The notes: generated by a model not told the origin, from the sequence alone. DNA of 64,000 nt from Paenibacillus donghaensis (GCF_002192415.1 NZ_CP021780.1:6200001-6264000); one strand, 5' to 3'; numbered from the stretch's first letter, positions 35,630-43,742 are shown. Translations and numbers: made by a program.

Positions 35630-37684
35630 TTAGGTGTACACCCCCTGCGCCGTAGAGACAAACTGCTCATTCAGCTTCTGTCCAATCTTGGTGATGATCG
35701 AGTCAATATCCCCTGCATTGTTGATATTCCCTGTGGTAACCTGCACCGTCGGCGTCAGTTCGACAAAATTCTGGATCGCCTGGATCTCCGCCAGCTCGCG
35801 CAGCATCTTCAGGTCGTCGCTCGAAATGTCCACAGTGCCGTCTACGGCCCCTACAGAATTTACTTTGTTGACGTTGTTGATGTTCGTTGGAGCAGATGTA
35901 TTTTGAAAAGAAGTATTGCGAACCGGCGTTGAATTCAATCCAGCTGGAGCATTAGGAACCTTTGGAAGCTTAGGCTGTTCAGGGACAGGAGGCATTTGAG
36001 GAATCTTCGCTTCGTCACCCGGATGCATATTGTTCCACTGAGTAGTGTTCGATTCATTATTCGTATTCCCGCCTATGTTCATGCCTTCCTTTAACTTGTT
36101 GATATCGAAATTCTGTGTAAAATCGGCAGCAGAGTCAAATGTATTCTCAATACTCATTTGTACATCCTGTTTGAACTGGCTGCTGTCTACATTTTCGAGA
36201 TGAAGATTAATTGCCGACTCAATCCCTACAAATTTCCCGACTGCCCCAACGACTTTATTAATTCCGCTTAACAAAAAATTGGCGGCGTCAATCACACCGT
36301 TAATAAAACCGGTCCAAAGATCAATCACATACCCTACGAAATCAGCCACGATTTGCCCCAATGCGCGAAACATATTAGCCAGAAAATCACGCACAGGCTG
36401 AAGGGCTGCAACGATACCGAGAAAAGCCACAATCAACGCAATGACCAGACCGATCACAAGCGCAATCGGATTGGCATTCAGTATGGCGTTATAAACCGCT
36501 TGTGCAGCAGTGGCAATACCGGTTGCTATGGCTGACATATTGGTAGCAATAGCCGCTGCTCCCATTGCTATCTGATAAGCTACAACGCCCGCAACAATCC
36601 CCAGCAATAGCGGAAGAACCACAGGCAGTGTGCTGCTCAGTACGCTCCAGAGGAACAGCGCACCTTCCACTACAGCGGAGAAGCCTTGTGCCAATAAGGC
36701 AAGCCCGATGGCCATCCCGTCAATAATCGGCTGGAAGGTTCCGTCTGCGAACGCTGTATTCAACATCTCAAGCAGTGGAGCCAGGGCTTGCAAAGCCCCT
36801 TCCCCCATTAACGCCAATGAATTATTGTAATTGCCAAGCAGTGTCTGCCACTGGTTCACCGGAGAATCCATCATGGTCTGCAGCGCAGCGCTGGTCATTC
36901 CGGCTGTGGTCATAATGTTGCCCAGTGTGCTTAAGAAGGCTTCCATATTGCCCGTTTCTGCTACCAGATCGAGGCCTCCCAGCTCTTCTTCATCCAACTG
37001 CAGCATCGAGGCCAGATCCCCCGAATCCCCCTCAAAAGCAGACGTGATCGCGGATGAAGTATCCCCAATATCCTTGCCTTCCGGTGACATCATACTGAGT
37101 CTGGTGGAATAATCCATCAGCTGATCCAGTTGCTCGGTATTCTGCGTCTTGGGATAGAACGTCAAGGCACTTTCCATGGACTTGTTCACATCCTGGCCGG
37201 TTGCAAGTGCCCGCTGTTTGAATTTCTCAAACATGGCCAATCCCACATCGGCATTGCCTGTTTTGGCTTTAAACAGATCCTCCCATTTCTGCTGTTCCGC
37301 TGCAGGTCCAAGCACTTTTTCCATGACAGCTTTGACTTTCTCCGCGACTCCCTTGACCTTCTCAAAGACTCCGGTAAATTTCTCCCAGGTTCCCGCCTGC
37401 TGCTCTGCCCCTTCAGCGCCATCCCCTGCGGCATCGTTAAGTCTCCCCTGGGCTTGAGCAGCGCTATTGATTGAGGCCTCAATCCGGGTATATGCAGAAC
37501 TGTAATCATTAATAATGTTATACACCGGTTTGTTGACTACCTTCATACTGATCCGGTTCAGCGTTGCCGAGAAGGAATTCGAGATATTCGCCGACACCTG
37601 AGTACTGATCTGATTTGTAATATCAGTAAGACATTGATTGGAGATTTGCTGGATGCCTGCCATGTTGTTTTGTACACCTGCCAT
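35630..37684 (-). CDS. xkdO: tape measure protein
   Basis: 684 residues. Helical N-terminal half, a glycine/alanine-rich hydrophobic block of several membrane-like helices (about 335-470, e.g. VVLPLLLGIVAGVVAYQI), then a proline-rich linker and a Thr/Asn-rich end. It sets tail length; at roughly 0.15 nm per residue this would give a tail near 100 nm. Start at 37684 with GGGGGGTG upstream. The C-terminal end has the VDISSDDLKMLRELAEIQA segment common to these proteins. Confidence 0.92.
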   Translation of the reverse strand: MAGVQNNMAGIQQISNQCLTDITNQISTQVSANISNSFSATLNRISMKVVNKPVYNIINDYSSAYTRIEASINSAAQAQGRLNDAAGDGAEGAEQQAGTWEKFTGVFEKVKGVAEKVKAVMEKVLGPAAEQQKWEDLFKAKTGNADVGLAMFEKFKQRALATGQDVNKSMESALTFYPKTQNTEQLDQLMDYSTRLSMMSPEGKDIGDTSSAITSAFEGDSGDLASMLQLDEEELGGLDLVAETGNMEAFLSTLGNIMTTAGMTSAALQTMMDSPVNQWQTLLGNYNNSLALMGEGALQALAPLLEMLNTAFADGTFQPIIDGMAIGLALLAQGFSAVVEGALFLWSVLSSTLPVVLPLLLGIVAGVVAYQIAMGAAAIATNMSAIATGIATAAQAVYNAILNANPIALVIGLVIALIVAFLGIVAALQPVRDFLANMFRALGQIVADFVGYVIDLWTGFINGVIDAANFLLSGINKVVGAVGKFVGIESAINLHLENVDSSQFKQDVQMSIENTFDSAADFTQNFDINKLKEGMNIGGNTNNESNTTQWNNMHPGDEAKIPQMPPVPEQPKLPKVPNAPAGLNSTPVRNTSFQNTSAPTNINNVNKVNSVGAVDGTVDISSDDLKMLRELAEIQAIQNFVELTPTVQVTTGNINNAGDIDSIITKIGQKLNEQFVSTAQGVYT

Positions 37685-37699
37685 CTTTTCACCCCCCAA

Positions 37700-38301
37700 C
37701 TATCTTTTCCTGCCCTTACTGCGCGCACGCTCCTGCTTCTCCTTCTCCACCCGGACAGAGATCATCGCATAGATCGCCGCGCGTTCGCGGGAAGAGAACT
37801 TCATCAGCTCATGCGGCAGAATATGCAGCTCATGGAGGGCGTAGTAAGCCAGATTGGCTTCACTGTCGCCCTCGTTGATTAGTTTTTTACGTCGTCCACC
37901 AGCTCGTTCATATCGGTGCCGAAGCCGTTCAGCGCCTGCACCCGCTCACCGAGCGCCGCGAACTCGCCGGGGAGCAGCATTTTGCGCAGCAGCGCTTCAG
38001 CGCCAAGCACATTGTACGAGCGCTGCAGCTCGGCATTTTTCAGATCCGGGTGTACCACACTGGAGGTCATCAGCTTGGCCATGTAATCGTTGGGCTCGAT
38101 CTCCGAGGTGTACACCCCGTTTTTGCCCTTGATTTTGCGGGTAGCAGCCTTGCGGCATTCCTGGTTCTCATCTTCGTTCATGCTGCGCAGCTTCCAGGCT
38201 ACCGCCTTGCCCTCTTGATCCTTAAAACGCAGGGAAACTACGTAGTCCTCCGTGGCATCACATGCCGCATTCTGTGCATAGAACAAACTTAATTCACTCA
38301 T
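37700..38301 (-). CDS. tail chaperone long form made by -1 frameshift
   Basis: At 37888-37882 the minus strand has the heptamer A AAA AAC in the zero frame. A -1 slip there avoids the stop at 37881-37879 and continues for 60 codons to a TAG at 37702-37700. The extension reads L-I-N-E-G-D, then YYALHELHILPHELMKFSSR, then a coiled KEKQERARSKGRKR tail. Short-plus-long chaperone pairs made this way (gpG/gpGT) are a known rule in long-tailed phages. The 200-residue form would recruit tube protein to the tape measure. Seen in sequence; slippage itself is inferred. Confidence 0.85.
37879..38301 (-). CDS. xkdN: XkdN-like tail assembly chaperone, short form
   Basis: 140 residues. Carries the family pattern: LRSMNEDENQECRKAATRK, IEPNDYMAKLMTSSVVHPDL and LLPGEFAALGERVQALNGFG. 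It binds the tape measure while the tube grows. AAAGGAGG lies upstream of the ATG. The last codons are GTA AAA AAC followed by TAA, a slippery site, so a longer form is also made (next entry). Confidence 0.92.
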   Translation of the reverse strand: MSELSLFYAQNAACDATEDYVVSLRFKDQEGKAVAWKLRSMNEDENQECRKAATRKIKGKNGVYTSEIEPNDYMAKLMTSSVVHPDLKNAELQRSYNVLGAEALLRKMLLPGEFAALGERVQALNGFGTDMNELVDDVKN

Positions 38302-38320
38302 TGTTATCCTCCTTTAGGTG

Positions 38321-38352
38321 AAAGACCCGCCGCATCAACACGTCCGGGTCTT
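38321..38352 (-). terminator. intercistronic hairpin after the tube gene
   Basis: AAGACCCG/CGGGTCTT stem with a 16-nt loop, followed on the minus strand by TTTCACC. The weak U-run suggests partial termination or a stability element, which would give more sheath and tube than downstream baseplate products. Confidence 0.55.
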
Positions 38353-38386
38353 ATTTACTCTTCATTCAGTTCTTGATGTCAGTGTC

Positions 38387-38857
38387 CTACAGCCCCGCTC
38401 CCGCCGGAGTGCCAAAAGGCTTCACAAGCTGCACATCCTCAAACGTGAAGCTAACCTCCTCTTCCAGCGCATCCGACTCTGTATCCAGTGAGGCCATAAT
38501 CACACTGTCCAGGTTCACACCCTTCAACATAATCCGCTGCGCCCCCACACTGGAGGATGGATCATCATTGGTGACCTCAATATCGAAATATTGGTCAATC
38601 CCTGTATTCATATAGCTCAGCATCATCTCACGGAAACGGCTGGTCATATAAAAAATCGTCATCGTGCCGCTCCCCGACCAGCCGGTCGCTTTATGCTGCA
38701 CCCCGCGGCGTCCCAGCGTCTTCACTTCAGCTTTCGTTTTCTCTACTGTTGCTTCCAGCGTCTTCACATAGAACATTTCCTCCGTCTGGGTACCAATTAC
38801 CGCATAGGCACGGCCCTCCTGGCCGGAGATCGTATCACTTGCTTTCAAAAATGCCAT
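38387..38857 (-). CDS. xkdM: tail tube protein XkdM
   Basis: 156 residues. Matches XkdM: starts MAFLKASDTISGQEGRAYAV, with VKTLGRRGVQHKATGWSGSG and the C-terminal VSFTFEDVQLVKPF. It polymerises into the inner tube. AAGGTGG precedes the ATG, overlapping the end of the sheath gene. Confidence 0.95.
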   Translation of the reverse strand: MAFLKASDTISGQEGRAYAVIGTQTEEMFYVKTLEATVEKTKAEVKTLGRRGVQHKATGWSGSGTMTIFYMTSRFREMMLSYMNTGIDQYFDIEVTNDDPSSSVGAQRIMLKGVNLDSVIMASLDTESDALEEEVSFTFEDVQLVKPFGTPAGAGL

Positions 38858-38858
38858 C

Positions 38859-40181
38859 TTAAACCACCTTCACTTTCATATATACTTTTTCTACGGAATC
38901 CACAGGTTTCACGGCAACCTCAAGTACGATACTGTCGCTGTCCGCTCCGGCGGCCACCACAATATCACTCTGGGCATCGAAGTTGTCAATGGCTCCCAGG
39001 TTCTGCAGTTCATTCATATACGTGGCGCACTGGGACCAGAACAACGCACGACCATCTTCATTATTGGCAACCTTGCCAATATAATAGCGCTCAAACATCG
39101 TCTTTAGATCATTCGCAATCCCGTCCAGTACCCGCAGCACACGGTTTTTAGAGAAGGCCTTACCTTTTTCAGGAGAGTAGCTTGTAAAAGTATTAATATC
39201 CTGCTCCACCACCGCGCGGCCTCCACTATACGTAAACACCAGCTCACCGCCGAGCAGCGCAGCTGATGTTGAAGAGTGGCTGAGGCGCACATCGGCATCC
39301 ACCGCATCATCGTAACCCTGGTAGGTCAGCGATTCATTGACGGCAGCTGCGGCGGTTGCACCGGCAACCCAGGCTACGGCAGCGGTTTTGTTGATCACCG
39401 TGCCGTCGCTCAGCACCACACCGTTCTTGACGCTGATTACTCCTTCATATCCGGCTGTCGCGTAATCCGCCACTACGGCTTGTACCTTCTTGCCTTCTGT
39501 TTCACGCAGCCGCTTCACAAAAGCGCTATACAGCGCCTTCAGCGTATTCTCATCAGACAGCAGCCCCACGGTCTGGAAGTTCTGCACCTCCAGGGCCGTC
39601 AGGAAATCACTATGCTGCTGAGGAGTTACCACCCCATTGGCCCCACCTGCAAGCGGCATGCCGGCAGTCACTTTCAACCCCTCCGTACCGTCCTTTTCAA
39701 AATCGAGAACATCGTTCGCAGCCAGTTCCTCAGCCTTGCTAACGGTTTGTTTGTCGTATTCGGCTCCCGCCAGCAATGTCTTCACATCGTAAAGCGTGTT
39801 ATTCTCCACGTTCTTCTCGATCACTACCGAAACATCATTACCGCGTTCACCGCCATAGCGGGCAGTAACATGCAGGCCATTCGCGGTAGCTTGCGCCTTT
39901 ACTCCTTCATTCAGCCGGTATAGTAGCAGTGTTCCTGCCCGCTTCAGCGCCTCACGCACGGGACGCAGGCTGCTGTGGGTCAGCCCATAGCCGAGCAACT
40001 TCTCCATATCGTCCTGTGGGGTAAGCTTCAAGATGGCTCCAGCCTGGCCCCAGGAGAGTGTCAGCGCCAGCGCCGTCACCCCGCGTTCTCCCATTTTGCC
40101 GATGCTGCTCTGATTTGTTGCCACATTTACATAAACTCCGGGTCGCACCTTGTTTTGTGTTGTCCATGTTCCTCCAGCCAT
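38859..40181 (-). CDS. xkdK: contractile tail sheath protein XkdK
   Basis: 440 residues. Opens MAGGTWTTQNKVRPGVYVN, the sheath family start, and has the subtilisin-like fold words GGANGVVTPQQHSDFLTAL and a C-terminal helical part ending KVDSVEKVYMKVKVV-like. Presence of a sheath proves that the particle is contractile. Start at 40181 behind TAGGAGG; 12 earlier codons were left out. Confidence 0.95.
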   Translation of the reverse strand: MAGGTWTTQNKVRPGVYVNVATNQSSIGKMGERGVTALALTLSWGQAGAILKLTPQDDMEKLLGYGLTHSSLRPVREALKRAGTLLLYRLNEGVKAQATANGLHVTARYGGERGNDVSVVIEKNVENNTLYDVKTLLAGAEYDKQTVSKAEELAANDVLDFEKDGTEGLKVTAGMPLAGGANGVVTPQQHSDFLTALEVQNFQTVGLLSDENTLKALYSAFVKRLRETEGKKVQAVVADYATAGYEGVISVKNGVVLSDGTVINKTAAVAWVAGATAAAAVNESLTYQGYDDAVDADVRLSHSSTSAALLGGELVFTYSGGRAVVEQDINTFTSYSPEKGKAFSKNRVLRVLDGIANDLKTMFERYYIGKVANNEDGRALFWSQCATYMNELQNLGAIDNFDAQSDIVVAAGADSDSIVLEVAVKPVDSVEKVYMKVKVV

Positions 40182-40235
40182 TGAATAACCTCCTAAATAA
40201 ATTGTTGGATAATCCACATCTGCCTGAATACAGCC

Positions 40236-40415
40236 CTACAGCGCAAGCGGGGTCTTCAGATACGATTCCAGCTTTTGCTTGCTTTCTTCCAGCGTATACT
40301 GCTGATCTGCCTGCAAAATAACCTGCAGCACATCTTTTTCCGCCGCTGCAAACAACGCCGAGTTTACCAGCTGCGTTTTGCCAAACACTGGCTCATTAGT
40401 TCTATTTGCCTTCAT
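40236..40415 (-). CDS. small tail-cluster protein
   Basis: 59 residues, starting MKANRTNEPVFGKTQLVNSA and ending in a lysine/leucine helix (EESKQKLESYLKTPLAL). Its ATG overlaps the stop of the tail terminator gene by four bases (ATGA), and GGGGAG precedes it. Its position between the tail terminator and the sheath matches a small gene seen in PBSX-like clusters. Function unknown. Confidence 0.75.
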   Translation of the reverse strand: MKANRTNEPVFGKTQLVNSALFAAAEKDVLQVILQADQQYTLEESKQKLESYLKTPLAL

Positions 40416-40825
40416 TTCAACCGCTCCCCTCCCGACATCCGGGCAATCTTCTGTGCCTCAGTCCGTTCACTCTGCAGATAGAGCATGAAATCCGCTGTAA
40501 ACAGTGGCCCCTCCTCTGCTGCTCCTGCTTCCCAGGCTTGTCTGACAATTCGGTAAGCCCCCGCTTCGCCTTGCATCATTGCCAGTGCTTCACTCAGCCC
40601 GTCAGCGCAATGTTCGCCTTCCAGCAGGCTTGCTTTCTTGTACCGGATGCCAAACCGATAGATCGCCATATATCTTCCCTCACGCTGTCTGTCATAGGTT
40701 GCCGAGATTAATCCGGGATAGAAATAAGCTTCCCCCGGTTCCTCGCCCCCGTCATACACCGGCACTTCAGGATAATACTGTTCAAGCGCTCTAATAATCT
40801 GGCCTCTCAGCTGTTCTACTGACAT
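40412..40825 (-). CDS. tail terminator-like protein
   Basis: 137 residues. Starts MSVEQLRGQIIRALEQYYPE, then a beta-rich core with YMAIYRFGIRYKKASLLEG, as in phage tail-terminator family proteins (DUF6838 type). It would cap the tube and sheath. In a tailocin this is the top end, since no head is attached. Start at 40825 with GGGAGG well placed; the 34 earlier codons overlap a hairpin leader and are not coding. Confidence 0.8.
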   Translation of the reverse strand: MSVEQLRGQIIRALEQYYPEVPVYDGGEEPGEAYFYPGLISATYDRQREGRYMAIYRFGIRYKKASLLEGEHCADGLSEALAMMQGEAGAYRIVRQAWEAGAAEEGPLFTADFMLYLQSERTEAQKIARMSGGERLK

Positions 40826-40859
40826 CTTTAGGCCTCCCCTCCCAGATCTGCCGATAAAT

Positions 40860-40898
40860 AAAGACGGATACAATCCAATGTGGATCATATCCGTCTTT
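40860..40898 (-). terminator. hairpin in the leader of the tail operon
   Basis: Perfect 11-bp stem AAAGACGGATA/TATCCGTCTTT followed on the minus strand by TTTATTTATC, only 35 nt before the first tail gene and about 65 nt after a candidate promoter. It could act as an attenuator that ArpU or another factor must overcome. The rest of the 389-base gap holds no gene. Confidence 0.6.
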
Positions 40899-40962
40899 CC
40901 TAGGCTCCTGCCAAAAGAATCTTTCACCGCGACAGTGGTTCCAAGCCCTTGACGGGCGGGAC

Positions 40963-40985
40963 ATTATAGTAGAGCATTCATGCTC
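40963..40985 (-). promoter_or_regulatory. candidate tail-operon promoter with dyad
   Basis: Minus strand TATAAT at 40968-40963. Directly upstream is a 14-bp dyad GAGCATGAATGCTC (40985-40972) in place of a good -35 box, which fits an activator-dependent promoter. Confidence 0.45.
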
Positions 40986-41156
40986 CTGCGGTGTTCTTTT
41001 GCTTCATTTGCCATGTTATAATCTTACACCCCCGGCTGCAGCATGGAGACGGCTTAAGGGCTGTCTTAGGATGAACATAGGGATGGAATACAGCGGTTTT
41101 GAGTTGGTGCAAATGCTGGAACCCAAGCAAAGCAGACTTTCCCTCTTCACACCACA

Positions 41157-41193
41157 ACAAAAAAGCCGTACCGCCCATATTGGGCAATACAGC
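41157..41193 (-). terminator. arpU terminator
   Basis: Stem arms GCTGTATTGCCC and GGGCGGTACGGC (with G-U pairs) and TTTTTT on the minus strand, about 20 nt after the arpU stop. It isolates arpU from the tail operon. Confidence 0.8.
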
Positions 41194-41214
41194 TCCTGTT
41201 CGTCTGCTTACTTG

Positions 41215-41727
41215 TTACTTGTACATATCCGTATGCTGCATCTCTGCCTCTGCACCCGGCTGTCTGTTTGTCAGCAGGGAGTGAAGCGAGATCAAGCCCA
41301 GGTCGGTCAGCGCCAGTGCCATTTTATAAAAAGCCTTGGAACGGATCTTCACATACGTATCCTTGCTGACCGGTGGATCAAACACATGATTGTATACCGT
41401 ATAGTCATACGTCTCATCCCTGCGCATATAACGCTCGCGGACCAGTTGCTGTTCTCTTGTATCCAATCTTTCGACAACGGAGTCTATGGCTGAGCAGAAG
41501 GCTCTTCGAGCGGCAGGCACGTCCACATTATGAGCAGCTATAGCCGCAGTCTGATCAGTAATCTTATGGGTAGGTCCGTGAAATCTTTCGGTATACGAAT
41601 AAGTCGTTCCAGCCTCCTTGGCTTCAAAGGTCACCGTCTTAAATATCCGGTATTTCTCCAGCATGTTCTCTATGGCTACCTGTGTCCGCCGACGGTCGAG
41701 CTCAGGCAGAGAAGATAAATTCATCAT
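41215..41727 (-). CDS. ArpU-family late transcription regulator
   Basis: 170 residues. Matches ArpU-type phage late activators: RRRTQVAIENMLEKYRIFK, then REQQLVRERYMRRDETYDY, and a C-terminal helix-turn-helix resembling sigma region 4 (PVSKDTYVKIRSKAFYKMA). It probably turns on the tail operon directly downstream. AAAGGAG lies 7 nt before the ATG. It is divergent from the XRE repressor; the shared 281-base region should contain their operators. Confidence 0.85.
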   Translation of the reverse strand: MMNLSSLPELDRRRTQVAIENMLEKYRIFKTVTFEAKEAGTTYSYTERFHGPTHKITDQTAAIAAHNVDVPAARRAFCSAIDSVVERLDTREQQLVRERYMRRDETYDYTVYNHVFDPPVSKDTYVKIRSKAFYKMALALTDLGLISLHSLLTNRQPGAEAEMQHTDMYK

Positions 41728-41801
41728 ATTAACACTCCTTTAGATTAAGTAATTGATATTAATCTTGCAGTTTTCCCTTCAAAAATATGATAGAATAACT
41801 C

Positions 41802-41822
41802 TTGTTCGTATGTTGTTCGTAT
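41802..41822. promoter_or_regulatory. direct-repeat operator between arpU and xre
   Basis: TTGTTCGTAT occurs twice, at 41802-41811 and 41813-41822, an 11-bp spacing that puts both on the same helix face. It is just upstream of a TATAAT-like box. A likely site for the XRE protein; it does not match the inverted LexA box. Confidence 0.5.
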
Positions 41823-41912
41823 TTTTCTATAATATACCACTTCTTTCCCAAATTCGTAAAACCCGGTTTACGGCCATTTAAGCTCATGTACAGTGGATTA
41901 TCTCAGCTTCTC

Positions 41913-41926
41913 TTGCCTTTTGGCAA
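41913..41926. promoter_or_regulatory. TTGCC-N4-GGCAA palindrome upstream of xre
   Basis: A perfect palindrome 83 bases before the xre start. It overlaps a TTGGCA word that may serve as -35 box. Possible autoregulatory site. Confidence 0.35.
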
Positions 41927-42008
41927 TGATATACGCATTACTGTTTACCTATTGGCATATTTAGCTTATATTAATAGCAAGAGCTAATAGGGATAGGAGT
42001 CGGTAGTG

Positions 42009-42461
42009 ATGAGACCAACATTTGGAGATTATCTGAAACAGCTTCGTGAGGCTAAAGGACTGACGATTAACGATCTGGCGGCTTCCGCCGGAATCAGCGG
42101 TTCACAAATATCAAGGATAGAGAATGGAATACGTGGAGTTCCCAAGCCGGTTACACTGCGCAAAATTGCCGAAGCTACAGGTGTGGCTTATGAGGAATTG
42201 ATGGACCATGCAGGCTATATGCAGGAGACGAAGCAGAGTGAAGAGGCTATCCCGGCTTGGGCTACCTCCAAGGACAAACGAGATTTCCGCAAAATGCTTG
42301 AGGACGACGGAGAACTGATGTTTGACGGAATCCCACTGGATAAAGAAGATCGGCAGCGCATTAAGGATGTGCTGACAGGGCTGTTCTGGGAAGCGAAGCA
42401 GATGAATAAAAGGAACAAGAAACCGGACGATACTGAACCAAAATCAGGTAAACAACGCTAA
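42009..42461 (+). CDS. XRE-family repressor
   Basis: 150 residues. N-terminal helix-turn-helix (about 8-65): FGDYLKQLREAKGLTINDLA and GISGSQISRIENGIR. The C-terminal part is charged and may oligomerise. Start at ATG 42009, 9 nt after AGGAG; a GTG directly before it is possible. It likely represses arpU or the tail operon. It is followed after about 30 nt by an ImmA-type protease, the known pairing in which the protease cuts the repressor on induction. Confidence 0.85.
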   Translation: MRPTFGDYLKQLREAKGLTINDLAASAGISGSQISRIENGIRGVPKPVTLRKIAEATGVAYEELMDHAGYMQETKQSEEAIPAWATSKDKRDFRKMLEDDGELMFDGIPLDKEDRQRIKDVLTGLFWEAKQMNKRNKKPDDTEPKSGKQR

Positions 42462-42494
42462 TTCAACCCTAATAACTGGCTGCAGGTGAAGAGA

Positions 42495-42908
42495 ATGGAT
42501 AAACTGATCAATAAACTGATTCATAAATACAAAACCAACTGTCCTTTTGAGCTATCTAAGGCACTGGGTATCCATATCCGTTTTATCAACCTGGGTACGG
42601 GGACTAAGGGGTTATACTACCGTAAATTAAGAAGAAGATTTATTGTCATCCATAATGAGTTGCCTCTGGAATGGCAGCGTTTTGTTTGCGCGCATGAACT
42701 GGGACATGACCGGCTGCATAAGGGGGTCAACCGTTTTTTTCTCGAAGAGAAGTCCTATTTCTCACCCGGCAAGCTGGAACGGCAGGCCAATGTATTTGCG
42801 TTGAAGCTGCTGTCCGCAGGAACCTCACCAGATCCGGATGAATCGTGGCATAGTTATTATTTAAGAATCGGGCTTCCGCACGAGGTCCATTTTTTGCAGG
42901 ATGATTAA
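42495..42908 (+). CDS. ImmA/IrrE-family metallopeptidase
   Basis: 137 residues. Zinc site HELGH (about residue 67) with a later glutamate in LERQANVFA, the pattern of ImmA/IrrE proteases. It would cleave the XRE repressor encoded just upstream and so switch on the tail cluster, as in ICEBs1 and several prophages. ATG 42495 follows AGGTGA; three earlier codons from a GTG are possible. Confidence 0.88.
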   Translation: MDKLINKLIHKYKTNCPFELSKALGIHIRFINLGTGTKGLYYRKLRRRFIVIHNELPLEWQRFVCAHELGHDRLHKGVNRFFLEEKSYFSPGKLERQANVFALKLLSAGTSPDPDESWHSYYLRIGLPHEVHFLQDD

Positions 42909-42940
42909 AACGGGGAGACGGTTCTCGCGATTGTTTGTGC

Positions 42941-42980
42941 AAAAAAACACAAAAACACCCTTACCGAAGTAAGAGTGTTT
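42941..42980 (-). terminator. terminator of the rRNA-tRNA operon
   Basis: Minus strand AAACACTCTTA ... TAAGGGTGTTT stem with TTCGGT-type loop, then a long run TTTGTGTTTTTTT. It ends the operon 18 nt after the last tRNA. Confidence 0.9.
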
Positions 42981-42997
42981 GTTGATCTAGCCAAGTA

Positions 42998-43071
42998 TCG
43001 GGATGACACGATTTGAACATGCGACCCCCTGGTCCCAAACCAGGTGCTCTACCAAGCTGAGCTACATCCCG
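42998..43071 (-). tRNA. tRNA-Pro (TGG)
   Basis: Full cloverleaf; anticodon loop TTTGGGA; CCA not encoded. Identical to the copy at 43174. Confidence 0.95.
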
Positions 43072-43085
43072 TAACTATGAAATTA

Positions 43086-43159
43086 TGGAGCGGGTGATGG
43101 GAATCGAACCCACGCTATCAGCTTGGAAGGCTGAAGTTCTACCATTGAACTACACCCGC
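43086..43159 (-). tRNA. tRNA-Gly (TCC)
   Basis: Cloverleaf with anticodon loop CTTCCAA; 3' CCA encoded. Confidence 0.95.
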
Positions 43160-43173
43160 ATAGGTGTAAAATA

Positions 43174-43247
43174 TCGGGATGACACGATTTGAACATGCGA
43201 CCCCCTGGTCCCAAACCAGGTGCTCTACCAAGCTGAGCTACATCCCG
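43174..43247 (-). tRNA. tRNA-Pro (TGG), second copy
   Basis: Same sequence as the copy at 42998; the unit Pro has been duplicated around tRNA-Gly. No encoded CCA. Confidence 0.95.
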
Positions 43248-43273
43248 TAATCCTATAATTGCTTCATTAAAAA

Positions 43274-43350
43274 TGGCGCGCCCTGAGAGATTCGAACTCC
43301 CGGCCTTTTGATTCGTAGTCAAACGCTCTATCCAGCTGAGCTAAGGGCGC
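43274..43350 (-). tRNA. tRNA-Arg (ACG)
   Basis: Anticodon loop CTACGAA; the A is expected to be edited to inosine. CCA encoded. Confidence 0.95.
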
Positions 43351-43356
43351 ACAATT

Positions 43357-43431
43357 TGGAGCGGACGACGGGAATCGAACCCGCGACCCTCGCCTTGGCA
43401 AGGCGATGCTCTACCGCTGAGCCACGTCCGC
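43357..43431 (-). tRNA. tRNA-Gly (GCC)
   Basis: Anticodon loop TTGCCAA; CCA encoded. Confidence 0.95.
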
Positions 43432-43438
43432 AAATAAG

Positions 43439-43522
43439 TGGTGCGCGTGGAGGGACTTGAACCCCCACGTCAAAGACGCTAGATCCTAAGTCTAGTGCGT
43501 CTGCCAATTCCGCCACACGCGC
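43439..43522 (-). tRNA. tRNA-Leu (TAG)
   Basis: Long variable arm typical of Leu; anticodon loop CTTAGGA; CCA encoded. Confidence 0.95.
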
Positions 43523-43539
43523 ATAAATCATAATACAAG

Positions 43540-43612
43540 TGAGCCATGAAGGATTCGAACCTTCGACACCCTGATTAAAAGTCAGGTGCTCTACCAACTG
43601 AGCTAATGGCTC
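43540..43612 (-). tRNA. tRNA-Lys (TTT)
   Basis: Anticodon loop CTTTTAA; CCA not encoded. Confidence 0.95.
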
Positions 43613-43617
43613 GCATT

Positions 43618-43691
43618 TGGCAGGGGATATAGGATTCGAACCTATGATGACGGAGTCAGAGTCCGTTGCCTTACCACTTGGCGAATCCCCT
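43618..43691 (-). tRNA. tRNA-Gln (CTG)
   Basis: Stem ACGGA/TCCGT with loop CTCTGAC, so anticodon CTG, rather than the more usual TTG at this type of locus. CCA encoded. Confidence 0.88.
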
Positions 43692-43742
43692 AAGGTGTTA
43701 ACTTGATGTGTTCCCATAGAAGCATGCTCACGCAATACAATA

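Noticed and set aside
41800..41825. Possible LexA box upstream of xre
   Set aside because: The GTTCG words are direct repeats, not the inverted CGA-AC...GT-TCG arrangement LexA needs.
42998..43247. Direct repeat of about 74 bp that first looked like a mobile repeat
   Set aside because: It is simply two identical tRNA-Pro genes.
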